From positions 1 to 15,668 of the forward strand of contig CBCPMX010000088.1 of the NCBI GenBank assembly GCA_965120355.1: DNA of 15,668 nt, given 5' to 3'. The translations under genes were made by a program, and so were the position numbers. The notes beneath the pieces are model-generated. The model was not told the DNA's origin, ran no database searches, and saw only the letters and a program-made list of their open reading frames with translations. The DNA is from CBCPMX01 sp965120355 (GTDB taxonomy: Bacteria; Bacillota; Clostridia; Oscillospirales; Oscillospiraceae). Positions 1 through 7,140 of the stretch are shown in pieces (within the stretch, counting starts at the first letter, position 1; the number at the start of each line of letters is the position of its first letter).

Positions 1-215
1 GGGTGGTGGGGGGGGGTGAAGGGGGAAACAACAAAAAAAAGCCAACAGGGCCAGGAACCCCCCCCCCCCCGCGCCTTAACTTAAAAAAGCGGAAAGCTGT
101 TTTGAACCGCCGGATCCCCTCTGCCCGGGCTGCGCAGCTTCCCTGCCGCAAGGCCCGGCTTCTCAACACGGGTTTTGACAGCCTCAGGCGTCTCGCCGGA
201 ACCAAATGAAATTCC
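1..215. other. Low-complexity contig edge, no gene seen
   Basis: The first 25 bases are almost pure G with a run of nine G at 8-16, and a run of 13 C lies at 58-70. Short open frames here translate to Gly/Pro/Lys-rich or otherwise unconvincing peptides and have no ribosome binding site. I see no gene, RNA or recognisable repeat. The homopolymers look like the ragged end of an assembled contig, so bases in this stretch may be unreliable. From about 216 the sequence becomes the promoter of the ABC exporter. Confidence 0.5.
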
Positions 216-244
216 TTGCGTTTCTCTGAAAAACTTGTTATAAT
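216..244 (+). promoter_or_regulatory. Sigma-A type promoter of the ABC exporter gene
   Basis: TTGCGT at 216-221 and a perfect TATAAT at 239-244 are separated by exactly 17 bases. TG at 236-237 gives an extended -10 element. The predicted start of transcription is near 251, leaving a leader of about 45 bases before the ATG at 295. The leader ends in a purine-rich AGAGAGGGG ribosome binding site at 281-289. Confidence 0.75.
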
Positions 245-294
245 AATTGACCAATATTGAGTTTTGAAACTGCATTTCAGAGAGAGGGGTACGC

Positions 295-2037
295 ATGGCA
301 GTCATTCGCAAATTTATTACCTATTACCGGCCTTATAAAAAGCTGTTCGTGATGGATATGCTCTGCGCGCTGGTGGTGTGTGTCGTGGACTTGGCGTTTC
401 CGCAGATTCTGCGGTATCTCACCGGCACATTCTATCTTGGTGAAGCTTCCGTGATCCTGGCGGCGCTGCCGAAGCTGCTGGTCCTGCTGTTGGCCGTGTA
501 TCTGCTGCGGTCGGCGGCCCAGTTCTATGTCACCTCCTATGGCCATATTATGGGTACCCGCATGGAGCGGGATATGCGGCAGGACCTGTTCGACCAGTAT
601 ATGCGCCTGAGTTTTTCCTATTACGATCAGAACAACACTGGCGAAATGATGTCCCGGCTGGTGACGGATCTGTTTGACATTTCGGAGGTGGGCCACCATG
701 GGCCGGAGAATCTGCTGATCTGCTCCATTAAGATTATCGGCTCGTTTGTGCTGCTGCTGACGATTAACGTGCCCATGACCCTGATTCTGCTGGCAGTAAC
801 CATCTGCCTGGTGATCTTTTCCTTTGCCCGGCAGCGGATTATGTCCGGCATCTATATGGACAACCGCCGCAAGATCGCCGAGGTCAACGCCGACGTACAG
901 AACTCTCTGGCCGGTATTCGAGTGGTCAAAACCTTTGCCAACGAGACGGTGGAGGAAGAGAAGTTCCGCCGGAGCAACGACCGTTTCCGCGAATCCAAAG
1001 AGTCCAGCTACATGCAGATGGGCATTTTCCACGGCGGCAACAGTCTGTTCCAGGGCCTGTTGTATGTGGCGGTGCTGATTTCCGGCGGGTATTTCATCGT
1101 CAGGGGAACCCTGGCCCCGGCAGATATGGCCATTTACGGCCTGTATATTGGCATCTTCCTGGCCCCCATCGAGCAGTTGGTCAACTTCACGGAGACCTTC
1201 CAGAAGGGCTATGCCGGTTTCAAACGGTTCTGTGAGATCCTTGCCACCAATCCCGACGTGGCGGAAGCGCCGGACGCCCAGCCCCTGACCAATATCAAGG
1301 GCGACATCCAGTACAAGGACGTCTCGTTCCACTATGAAGAAGGCAGCGAGGTGCTGGAGCATCTGTCTATCGACATTCCCGCCGGCAAGACCGTGGCGCT
1401 GGTGGGCCCCTCCGGCGGCGGCAAAACCACCATCTGCTCTCTGCTGCCCCGGTTCTACGATGTGCAGGGCGGGAGTATTACCATTGACGGCAAGGATGTG
1501 CGCTCTTTGAAGCTGAAGTCTCTGCGGGAGGCCATCGGCATTGTGCAGCAGGACGTGTATATCTTTGCCGGCTCCATCCGGGAGAACATTGCCTACGGCG
1601 ATCAGTCCGCCACAGAGGAACAGATCATCGAGGCCGCCCGCAACGCCAATATCCACGACTTTATTCTGTCCCTGCCCGACGGCTACGACACCTATGTGGG
1701 CGAGCGGGGGACGCGCCTGTCCGGCGGCCAGAAACAGCGTCTGGCCATTGCCCGGGTGTTTCTGAAAAACCCGCCCATTCTGATTCTGGACGAGGCCACC
1801 TCCGCCCTGGACAACGAGTCCGAGCGCCACATCCAGGCGGCGCTGGAGCGGCTGAGCGTGGGCCGCACCACCATTGTCATCGCCCACCGGCTGAGTACCA
1901 TCCGGGGCGCGGAGAAAATCATTGTTGTCGGGGACAACGGCATTGAGGAACAGGGGACCCACGAGCAGCTGCTGGCCCGCGGCGGCACCTATGCCAGATA
2001 TTATAATATGCAGTTTGAGACTGCGGCCGGGTTCTGA
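295..2037 (+). CDS. ABC exporter half-transporter (fused permease and ATPase)
   Basis: The 580-residue protein has the usual length and order of a type I ABC exporter subunit (MsbA/LmrA/BmrA-like). The N-terminal ~320 residues form the six-helix membrane domain, with hydrophobic stretches near residues 17-38, 55-75, 130-175 and 245-300. The ATPase domain follows: Walker A GPSGGGKTT at 371-379, signature LSGGQKQR from 475, Walker B ILILDEATSALD near 496 with the catalytic Glu intact, and the switch His in IAHRLS at 531. All ATPase motifs look competent, so it could work as a homodimer. It probably expels lipids, drugs or peptides from the cytoplasm, but the substrate cannot be read from the sequence. 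The ATG follows AGAGAGGGG with suitable spacing and has its own promoter. No second half-transporter lies next to it. Confidence 0.93.
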   Translation: MAVIRKFITYYRPYKKLFVMDMLCALVVCVVDLAFPQILRYLTGTFYLGEASVILAALPKLLVLLLAVYLLRSAAQFYVTSYGHIMGTRMERDMRQDLFDQYMRLSFSYYDQNNTGEMMSRLVTDLFDISEVGHHGPENLLICSIKIIGSFVLLLTINVPMTLILLAVTICLVIFSFARQRIMSGIYMDNRRKIAEVNADVQNSLAGIRVVKTFANETVEEEKFRRSNDRFRESKESSYMQMGIFHGGNSLFQGLLYVAVLISGGYFIVRGTLAPADMAIYGLYIGIFLAPIEQLVNFTETFQKGYAGFKRFCEILATNPDVAEAPDAQPLTNIKGDIQYKDVSFHYEEGSEVLEHLSIDIPAGKTVALVGPSGGGKTTICSLLPRFYDVQGGSITIDGKDVRSLKLKSLREAIGIVQQDVYIFAGSIRENIAYGDQSATEEQIIEAARNANIHDFILSLPDGYDTYVGERGTRLSGGQKQRLAIARVFLKNPPILILDEATSALDNESERHIQAALERLSVGRTTIVIAHRLSTIRGAEKIIVVGDNGIEEQGTHEQLLARGGTYARYYNMQFETAAGF

Positions 2038-2062
2038 CCCGCCCCAGTCCCGGGAAAACACA

Positions 2063-2094
2063 GAGCCGCGAACCGGAAACCCGGTTCGCGGCTC
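2063..2094. terminator. Strong hairpin after the ABC exporter, no clear U tract
   Basis: A perfect 14-bp G+C-rich stem (2063-2076 with 2081-2094) closes a four-base AAAC loop, 26 bases after the exporter stop codon. It sits where a terminator would be. The + strand continues AGCTTGTGTG rather than a run of T, and the - strand reads TGTGTTTT. It may be an imperfect terminator, an mRNA 3'-end stabiliser, or a partial barrier before the next reading frame. Confidence 0.6.
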
Positions 2095-2101
2095 AGCTTG
2101 T

Positions 2102-2356
2102 GTGCCCAAAAGACGATGCAAAGGCGCTTTCTGCCTGAAAACGGCGGCGGCCCTGGACAGTCTGTCCGCTGCACAGGAGTCCCCGCTGGAAGAGCTGCTG
2201 CCCGCCGGGCTTCCGGAGCGGGACCGGCAGGTGCTGCTGTGGCGGTACGGCCGCCGGCTGGACTACGGCCAGATCGCCATCCGGCTGGGCATTTCCGAAG
2301 TTGCCTGCCGCAGCCGTATATCCCGCGCTCTGGCGCGGTGCAGAAGCGTGTTTTAA
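2102..2356 (+). CDS. Orphan sigma-70 region 4-like helix-turn-helix peptide (small gene or remnant)
   Basis: The last ~50 codons of this frame resemble region 4 of ECF-type sigma factors: LPERDRQVLLWRYG, then the helix-turn-helix-like stretch LDYGQIAIRLGISEVACRSR, then an SRALARCR recognition-helix tail. This domain contacts the -35 element or serves as a stand-alone DNA-binding module. No region 2, which every complete sigma factor needs, is present. The frame stays open upstream into the exporter gene, so the start is unclear. I marked a GTG at 2102 just after the hairpin, giving about 84 residues, but it has no good ribosome binding site. A typical terminator lies just beyond the stop. It is either a decayed sigma factor or a small regulator cotranscribed with the exporter; the domain resemblance is firmer than the gene call. 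Confidence 0.4.
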   Translation: MPKRRCKGAFCLKTAAALDSLSAAQESPLEELLPAGLPERDRQVLLWRYGRRLDYGQIAIRLGISEVACRSRISRALARCRSVF

Positions 2357-2365
2357 AAATATCCC

Positions 2366-2409
2366 GCCTGGGCCGGAACGCATTGCGATGTCCGAACCCG
2401 GGCTTTTTT
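2366..2409 (+). terminator. Rho-independent terminator after the sigma-like frame
   Basis: GCCTGGG (2366-2372) pairs with CCCGGGC (2397-2403, one G-U pair). An inner GGA/TCC extension (TCC at 2391-2393) is separated from it by small internal bulges. Six T follow directly at 2404-2409. This is the first convincing terminator after the ABC exporter, so it may end that transcript as well as the sigma-like frame. Confidence 0.65.
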
Positions 2410-2445
2410 GTGGACGGCGCCGGGGCGCAGCCGCAAAAATACTGC

Positions 2446-2474
2446 TTGCCACGGCTGACGGCAGCGCGTATAAT
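2446..2474 (+). promoter_or_regulatory. Promoter of the transglutaminase-like gene
   Basis: TTGCCA at 2446-2451 and a perfect TATAAT at 2469-2474 are 17 bases apart. The predicted transcript starts near 2481 and reaches the AGGAGG at 2521-2526, so the transglutaminase-like gene has its own promoter. Confidence 0.75.
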
Positions 2475-2531
2475 CATAGCATCGAATACAGACCGTCTGC
2501 GGGATTGCCCCGCGGAACGAAGGAGGACCCT

Positions 2532-3890
2532 ATGAAAACACAGATGGAATGGCTGGCCTATCCGCTGCCGGAGGATATTTTGAAACGAAAGTGGTATGGG
2601 GACTTTGACGGCGCGGCCCGCATCATACAAAAGCGGCTGGCAGGGCCGCTTCCGGGGCCGCTGCGCCAGCGCCTGGAGCTGGAATTGGAGCTGCTGCCGG
2701 TGTTGCGGGCCAACTATCCCTATTCCGAGGCGGAGGCGGTGGCCCTGCTGGCGGAGAACCTGCGGGATTTCCGGCCTGAAGAGCTGGCGCAGTGGCGGGA
2801 AGAGGATCTGGTGGATTGGATCTATGTGGACGGTCAGGTGCACTACTTCAACCGGTTCTACAGCAATTTGTTGAAGACGCGGCCAGACATCGAAGCCCGT
2901 CAGCTGCATCCGGAGCCTGCGGACGGCAAACGGACCAGCGGCGAGATCCGTGACGAGGCCATTGCCCATATGAAAGCCCATGGCGGCGCGACGGCCCATC
3001 TGCATCTGCGCTGCGCCATCCGCCTGAAGAAGCCGGAGGTTGGGGCCGCGGTTCGGGCCTGGCTGCCGCTGCCGGTGGAACAGGATCAGGTGAAAAATCT
3101 GCGGCTGCTGGCCACTTCCCACAAACCGGTTCACATTTCCGCGCCCCAATATCCCCAGCGGACGGTGTATTTTGAGGGGGTGGCCGGACAGACCGATGCC
3201 TTCTGGGTGGAGTATGAATTTGACAACGTGCTTTCCTATGTGGAGCCCGTACCGGAGAACGTCAGCCCCGTGCAGCCCACGTTTTATACCCAGGAGGAAG
3301 CGCCCCACATTGTCTTTACACCCTATCTGCGGGCGCTGACCGCGGAGATTGTGGGAGAAGAACGCAATCCGCTGAAAAAGGCACGCCGCATTTACGACTT
3401 TATCACCACCAACGTACAGTACTCCTACATGCGCTCCTATGCTGCCCTGCCCAATATCCCGGAATACTGCACCAGCCGGCTGCGGGGCGACTGCGGCGTG
3501 CAGGCGCTGGTTTTCATTACCATGTGCCGCATTGCCGGGATTCCGGCCAAATGGCAGTCTGGGCTTCATGCCGACGAAACCGGCGCGGGCTGCCACGACT
3601 GGGCCATGTTCTATGTGGCGCCCTATGGGTGGATGTTCTGCGACCCGTCCTTTGGCGGCGGCAGCTACCGGGCCGGCGCCATGGAGCGTTGGAACCACTA
3701 TTTCTGTAATCTGGATCCGCATCGTGTGATTTTGGCGACGCAGTTCCAGACGCCCTTTGATCCGCCCATGATCCACCGCCGCCGGGATCCCTACGACAAT
3801 CAGGACGGGGAGATGGAATATGGACACCGGGCAATTCCCGCTGCGGAAATGGAACAGGTTATGGAGTGCTTATCCGTGGAGCTGTCCTGA
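2532..3890 (+). CDS. Transglutaminase-like (papain-fold) domain protein
   Basis: The predicted protein has 452 residues. The C-terminal third is a transglutaminase-like superfamily domain with a complete triad in the expected order: Cys321 in GDCGVQ, His355 in CHDW and Asp371 in CDPSF. Members are thiol enzymes that act as proteases, peptidases or amidases more often than as true crosslinkers. The N-terminal ~150 residues are helix-rich and charged, and are followed by a region of beta character (about 155-260); I do not recognise a named domain in either. There is no signal peptide or membrane segment, so it should be cytoplasmic. The start is set by AGGAGG at 2521-2526, five bases before the ATG; an open frame extends further upstream but overlaps the promoter and terminator. 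It appears to be a single-gene transcript. The substrate is unknown. Confidence 0.85.
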   Translation: MKTQMEWLAYPLPEDILKRKWYGDFDGAARIIQKRLAGPLPGPLRQRLELELELLPVLRANYPYSEAEAVALLAENLRDFRPEELAQWREEDLVDWIYVDGQVHYFNRFYSNLLKTRPDIEARQLHPEPADGKRTSGEIRDEAIAHMKAHGGATAHLHLRCAIRLKKPEVGAAVRAWLPLPVEQDQVKNLRLLATSHKPVHISAPQYPQRTVYFEGVAGQTDAFWVEYEFDNVLSYVEPVPENVSPVQPTFYTQEEAPHIVFTPYLRALTAEIVGEERNPLKKARRIYDFITTNVQYSYMRSYAALPNIPEYCTSRLRGDCGVQALVFITMCRIAGIPAKWQSGLHADETGAGCHDWAMFYVAPYGWMFCDPSFGGGSYRAGAMERWNHYFCNLDPHRVILATQFQTPFDPPMIHRRRDPYDNQDGEMEYGHRAIPAAEMEQVMECLSVELS

Positions 3891-3897
3891 GGCATCC

Positions 3898-3937
3898 CTG
3901 CCCGGCGAACCGGCCCCATCGGCCGTCCGCCGGGCAG
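3898..3937 (+). terminator. Long G+C-rich hairpin after the transglutaminase-like gene
   Basis: A perfect 10-bp stem, CTGCCCGGCG (3898-3907) with CGCCGGGCAG (3928-3937), encloses a second 5-bp stem (CGGCC 3911-3915 with GGCCG 3921-3925). It begins seven bases after the stop codon. No T run follows, so it may protect the 3' end or act as a weak or factor-dependent terminator. The rest of 3941-4063 holds only minor inverted repeats (for example GGAGC/GCTCC) and no gene that I can support. Confidence 0.5.
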
Positions 3938-4063
3938 ATGTATCTGCGAAGCGCAGCCGTATTTCCGGGACAACGCGGAGCGCCTGTGCTCCGGCATATT
4001 GCCACATTGGGAGCCCCCGCCTGCGGCGTGTTCCGGCGGTTTCACGATTCTTTCCGGGGTTTC

Positions 4064-4092
4064 TTGACAGACGCAGACGGCTGTGTTAAAAT
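4064..4092 (+). promoter_or_regulatory. Promoter of the lysine-riboswitch operon
   Basis: A perfect TTGACA at 4064-4069 and TAAAAT at 4087-4092 are exactly 17 bases apart. The predicted transcription start near 4099 puts the riboswitch aptamer about 20 bases into the leader. Confidence 0.85.
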
Positions 4093-4121
4093 ACTGTCCA
4101 TACTTGAATTACTGGTTTTCT

Positions 4122-4284
4122 ATGATAGAGGCGCGGTTACGATGAGTAAGGGAGCAGGGCAATGGACGAGGGCCTGCCCATGAAAGGCGTCGCCGCCGAA
4201 GGGTGCGGGGGAGCGTCCATAGCCCGCATTCTGGGCCGCTGCAAAATATGCTGCGGACTGTCACAATCTGTGGAGCGCTATCAT
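4122..4284 (+). promoter_or_regulatory. Lysine riboswitch aptamer (L-box)
   Basis: The leader carries the conserved lysine-riboswitch blocks in order: GATAGAGGCGCG (P1 5' strand and junction), GATGAGTA (P2 loop E/kink-turn region), GAAAGGCG, GCCGAAGGGTGC, CTGGG, ACTGTCAC, and the closing GGAGCGC. P1 is a perfect 7-bp helix, ATGATAG (4122-4128) with CTATCAT (4278-4284). Inside, GCAGG (4154-4158) can pair with CCTGC (4173-4177), and TGCGGG (4204-4209) with CCCGCA (4223-4228), matching helix positions in the known aptamer. The length of about 163 nt fits the class. By established knowledge this aptamer binds L-lysine and usually represses lysine biosynthesis or transport genes. Here it lies directly upstream of a peptide-type ABC transporter operon. 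Confidence 0.95.
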
Positions 4285-4310
4285 GGCCTGACCGGGACAG
4301 CCGTTCCCTG

Positions 4311-4353
4311 TAACCATGATCGCTTGCCAGCCAAGTGATTCATGGTTATTTTT
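4311..4353 (+). terminator. Riboswitch expression platform: regulated intrinsic terminator
   Basis: TAACCATGA (4311-4319) pairs with TCATGGTTA (4340-4348). An upper stem, TCGCTTG (4320-4326) with CAAGTGA (4332-4338), closes a five-base loop with a single bulged T at 4339. TTTTT follows at 4349-4353. The antiterminator is also visible: ATCATGG (4280-4286), which overlaps the P1 3' strand, is complementary to CCATGAT (4314-4320) in the terminator's 5' arm. Lysine binding would lock P1, free the terminator and stop transcription (an OFF switch). Without lysine, the alternative pairing allows read-through into the transporter genes. Confidence 0.9.
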
Positions 4354-4415
4354 GTTGCTGCGGACCGGCCCGTGTCCGGGGAGCTCCGCGGCGGAACAGG
4401 AAAGGATTGAGCTTT

Positions 4416-6101
4416 ATGAAAAGACTGTTGGCACTGCTTTTGGCCTGCTGCATGCTGCTGAGCCTGGCTGCCTGCGGCAGTTCCAGCGATGAGACCGCCT
4501 CCGCCGGGACAACGGCGTCTTCTGACGCGCAGAGCACCACACAGGCCACGGAGGAAACGCAGACGTCCTCCAGCGATACCCTGGATACCACCAACTTCCT
4601 GAAAATCGCCGACGACAACCCGGATACCACGGATCCCCACTGTACTTCTGAGTATTATACTGTGGCGATGAATGTCTTTGACCGGTTGGTGGAGGTGCAG
4701 GCCCATGACGACGGCACCTCTGAAATTGTCCCCAGCCTGGCAAAGGATTGGGAGATCAGCGACGACGGCCTGGAGTACACCTTCTATCTGGAAGAGGGCG
4801 TCAAGTACTCCAACGGTGCGGACATGACCGCTTCTGACGTGCTGTACTCCTTTACCCGCCTGCTGACCTATGAAAAGGCCATCAATGACGACGTGGTGGA
4901 TATGATCGTCGGCGCCCAGGCGCTGATGGAGGGGACTGCCGAGACCCTGGAGGGCTTTGAAATCATCGACGACTACACCTTTAAAATTACGCTGGAGCAG
5001 CCCTATGCCGCCTTCCTGGCCGGGCTGACCACCCCCGGCGCCTCCATCCTGGATGAAGAGACCACCGAAGCCGCCGGCGAGCAGTTTGGCATTGATCCCG
5101 CTTTGACCATCGGCACCGGCCCGTTTATCTTCTATGAATGGACGTTCAACAGCCAGATCATCCTGATTGCCAACGAAAACTGCTGGTCCGGCGCGCCCGC
5201 CTGCGAGGGCATCGTCATGAAGTTCATTGACGACCAGGACACCATGCGCATGATGTTTGAAAACGGCGAGCTGGACATTCTGGACCTGGACAACGCCCCC
5301 AGCCAGGCCGATTATTTCCTGGACAATCCCGACTATGCCGATAATATCGTCTCCGGCATGCGCGTGGGCATCTACTACATTGCCTTGAACGAGGCGTTTG
5401 AGCCTCTGGACAACGTCCTGGTTCGGAAGGCGCTGCAGTGCAGCGTGGACCGTCAGGCGATCCTGGATGCGCTGTATGGCGGCCGCGGCCAGGTGCAAAA
5501 CGGCATTTTCCCTGTCGGCCTCATTGGCTACAATCCGGATTTGCCGGAAATTGAATATGACGTGGAGCGGGCGAAAGAGCTGCTGGCGGAGGCCGGCTAT
5601 GCCGACGGCTTTGACCTGACCTTTACCATCTCGTCTGATGCAGACGCTACCACCAAGGATCTGGCGCAGATTGTCCAGGCGCAGTGGGCAGAAATCGGCG
5701 TCAATGTGACCATTGAGACGTTGGACTCCGCCACCATGATGGATCTGCGGCGCAGCGGTGAAATCATGTGCTATACCTCCAGCTGGTCCGCAGACTTCAA
5801 CGACCCGGACAACTTCATCTATACCTTCTTCGGTACGACTGAAAATACGGTGCTGCGGTCGCTGAACTATTCCAATGAAGAGGCCATTGCCCGCGTGGCG
5901 GCTGCCCGCGGTATCGTGGACGAGGACGAGCGGATCGCCGAGTATCAGGCTCTGGAGGAGCTGATTATTCAGGAAGACGCCGCTTGGGTGCCGCTGTATG
6001 CCAAGGAGCATCTGTTTGTGGTCAATGACCGGGTATCGGGCTTTACCGTGTCCTGGAACGGCTGGTCCAACAACTATTACCGCAACGTCAGCGTCGGCTG
6101 A
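4416..6101 (+). CDS. Peptide/nickel-type ABC transporter substrate-binding lipoprotein (SBP_bac_5)
   Basis: The predicted 561-residue precursor has a lipoprotein signal peptide (MKR, a hydrophobic core, then LAAC with Cys20 as the lipid-modified residue). A Ser/Thr-rich linker of about 30 residues follows. The mature domain has the SBP_bac_5 (OppA/DppA-like) order: an N-terminal segment DPHCTSEYYTVAMNVFDRLV, then LAKDWEISDDGLEYTFYLEEG and ADMTASDVLYSFTRLL. A substrate captured outside the membrane would be passed to the two permeases encoded next. The ATG is chosen because AGGAAAGG lies at the right distance; an earlier in-frame ATG falls inside the riboswitch terminator. The gene is the first under the lysine riboswitch, so the ligand is inferred to be lysine, a lysine-rich peptide or a related amine. 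Nickel, dipeptide or opine-like ligands cannot be excluded. Confidence 0.93.
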   Translation: MKRLLALLLACCMLLSLAACGSSSDETASAGTTASSDAQSTTQATEETQTSSSDTLDTTNFLKIADDNPDTTDPHCTSEYYTVAMNVFDRLVEVQAHDDGTSEIVPSLAKDWEISDDGLEYTFYLEEGVKYSNGADMTASDVLYSFTRLLTYEKAINDDVVDMIVGAQALMEGTAETLEGFEIIDDYTFKITLEQPYAAFLAGLTTPGASILDEETTEAAGEQFGIDPALTIGTGPFIFYEWTFNSQIILIANENCWSGAPACEGIVMKFIDDQDTMRMMFENGELDILDLDNAPSQADYFLDNPDYADNIVSGMRVGIYYIALNEAFEPLDNVLVRKALQCSVDRQAILDALYGGRGQVQNGIFPVGLIGYNPDLPEIEYDVERAKELLAEAGYADGFDLTFTISSDADATTKDLAQIVQAQWAEIGVNVTIETLDSATMMDLRRSGEIMCYTSSWSADFNDPDNFIYTFFGTTENTVLRSLNYSNEEAIARVAAARGIVDEDERIAEYQALEELIIQEDAAWVPLYAKEHLFVVNDRVSGFTVSWNGWSNNYYRNVSVG

Positions 6102-6122
6102 TTCCGTATAGGAGCGACTTGC

Positions 6123-6154
6123 CGGTAGGGTGCATTTCATCATGCACCCTACCG
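6123..6154 (+). repeat. Intercistronic hairpin between binding protein and permease genes
   Basis: A perfect 13-bp inverted repeat (6123-6135 with 6142-6154) encloses the six-base loop TTCATC, 21 bases after the binding-protein stop. No T run follows, so full termination is unlikely. In operons of this kind such a structure can stabilise the upstream mRNA, giving more binding protein than permease. It could also be a copy of a dispersed palindromic repeat. Confidence 0.7.
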
Positions 6155-6206
6155 CTTGGCGTATTGGGCTGTCTGGCGCAAGCACCCAGAAAAGGAGGAT
6201 TCCCGC

Positions 6207-7127
6207 GTGCTTAGAAAAATTATTAAACGCATTCTGGTTTCGATTCCGGTGCTGATCGGTGTGGTGTTGATCATTTTCCTGATGCTCAATGTCATTCCAG
6301 GCAACCCCATCGTCGTCATGATGCAGGAACATGTCCGGGCGGACGTGGTGGAACGGATGACCGAGTATTACGGATTGAACGACCCGGTTATGGTACGGTT
6401 TTTCCGGTATATTATCAATATTTTCCATGGCGATTTTGGGGAATCCTATAAGCTCAACCGCGATGTAGCCGCGCTGCTTGCTGAGGCATTTCCCTATACG
6501 CTAAAGCTGTCCATTGGGGCGGTTTGTGTAGCATGGATCATTGGCATTCCGGCCGGCATTGCCGCCGCCATCAAAAAAAACACCCTGGTGGACCGGGGGT
6601 TTATGGGGTTCTCGCTCATCGGCGTGTCCATGCCCGTGTTCTGGGCGGCGCTGCTGTTCCAGTATGTGTTCGCCTATAAGCTGGGGTGGTTTGACGTGTC
6701 CGGCGTATCGAGCTGGAAAAGCTATGTGCTGCCGGCCATTGTCCTGGGCTGGTCCTCAGCGGGCACCATCGCGCGGCTGGTGCGCTCCAATTTGCTGGAG
6801 GTCCTGCAGGAGGATTTTATTCGCACCGCCTGGGCCAAAGGGTTGGACCAGCGGGGCGTGATCGTCCGCCACGCATTTAAAAATGCGCTGCTGCCGGTGA
6901 TTACCATGATGGCGATTCAGGTGGCCTCGCTGCTGTCCGGCGCCGTCATCACAGAGAGCGTCTTCGGCATCCCCGGTATTGGCCGGCTGGCGGTGGACGC
7001 CATTTCCTACCGGGACATGCCCCTGCTGCAGGGGACGGTGATCTTCACCACAGTTCTGATTATCCTGGGGAATCTGATTGCGGATCTGCTGTATTCTGTC
7101 ATTGATCCCCGCATCCGCGAAAGCTGA
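6207..7127 (+). CDS. Peptide/nickel-type ABC transporter permease, DppB-like
   Basis: The predicted 306-residue inner-membrane protein starts at a GTG placed eight bases after AAAGGAGGA (6191-6199). An upstream in-frame ATG at 6156 lies inside or next to the intercistronic region and lacks such a site. The N-terminal KRILVSIPVLIGVVLIIFLM helix and the following NVIPGNP are typical of the DppB/OppB/NikB subfamily. The cytoplasmic EAA-like loop is seen in LLEVLQEDFIRTAWAKGLDQ followed by RHAFKNALLPVIT; it docks on the ATPase subunits. About six membrane spans are expected. The gene is second among the structural genes of the lysine-riboswitch operon, and its stop codon overlaps the ribosome binding site region of the next gene. 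Confidence 0.93.
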   Translation: MLRKIIKRILVSIPVLIGVVLIIFLMLNVIPGNPIVVMMQEHVRADVVERMTEYYGLNDPVMVRFFRYIINIFHGDFGESYKLNRDVAALLAEAFPYTLKLSIGAVCVAWIIGIPAGIAAAIKKNTLVDRGFMGFSLIGVSMPVFWAALLFQYVFAYKLGWFDVSGVSSWKSYVLPAIVLGWSSAGTIARLVRSNLLEVLQEDFIRTAWAKGLDQRGVIVRHAFKNALLPVITMMAIQVASLLSGAVITESVFGIPGIGRLAVDAISYRDMPLLQGTVIFTTVLIILGNLIADLLYSVIDPRIRES

Positions 7128-7140
7128 AAGGAGGGCTTCC

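Noticed and set aside
277..2121. Long minus-strand open frame opposite the ABC exporter
   Set aside because: It is a compositional shadow of a clearly recognisable + strand gene. Its translation is rich in His, Gln and Gly, with no recognisable motif or ribosome binding site.
2001..3827. Long minus-strand open frame opposite the transglutaminase-like gene
   Set aside because: It spans two terminators and a promoter of the + strand, and its protein has no domain character. It is a G+C-driven antisense frame.
4122..4284. Alternative reading of the leader as a T-box or other amino-acid leader
   Set aside because: There is no T-box consensus (AGGGTGGNACCGCG-like) sequence and no leader peptide. 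The ordered L-box blocks and the P1 helix fit the lysine class specifically.
4335..4415. Upstream in-frame ATG extending the binding protein
   Set aside because: It lies within the riboswitch terminator and would hide the signal peptide behind 27 extra residues. The ATG at 4416 has a ribosome binding site and begins a textbook lipoprotein signal.
6156..6206. Upstream ATG for the DppB-like permease
   Set aside because: It directly follows the intercistronic hairpin and has no ribosome binding site. The GTG at 6207 follows AAAGGAGGA and begins the usual permease N-terminus.
4281..6428. 715-codon minus-strand open frame opposite the binding-protein gene
   Set aside because: The + strand encodes a convincing SBP_bac_5 lipoprotein here. 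The antisense frame also crosses the riboswitch terminator and the intercistronic hairpin.
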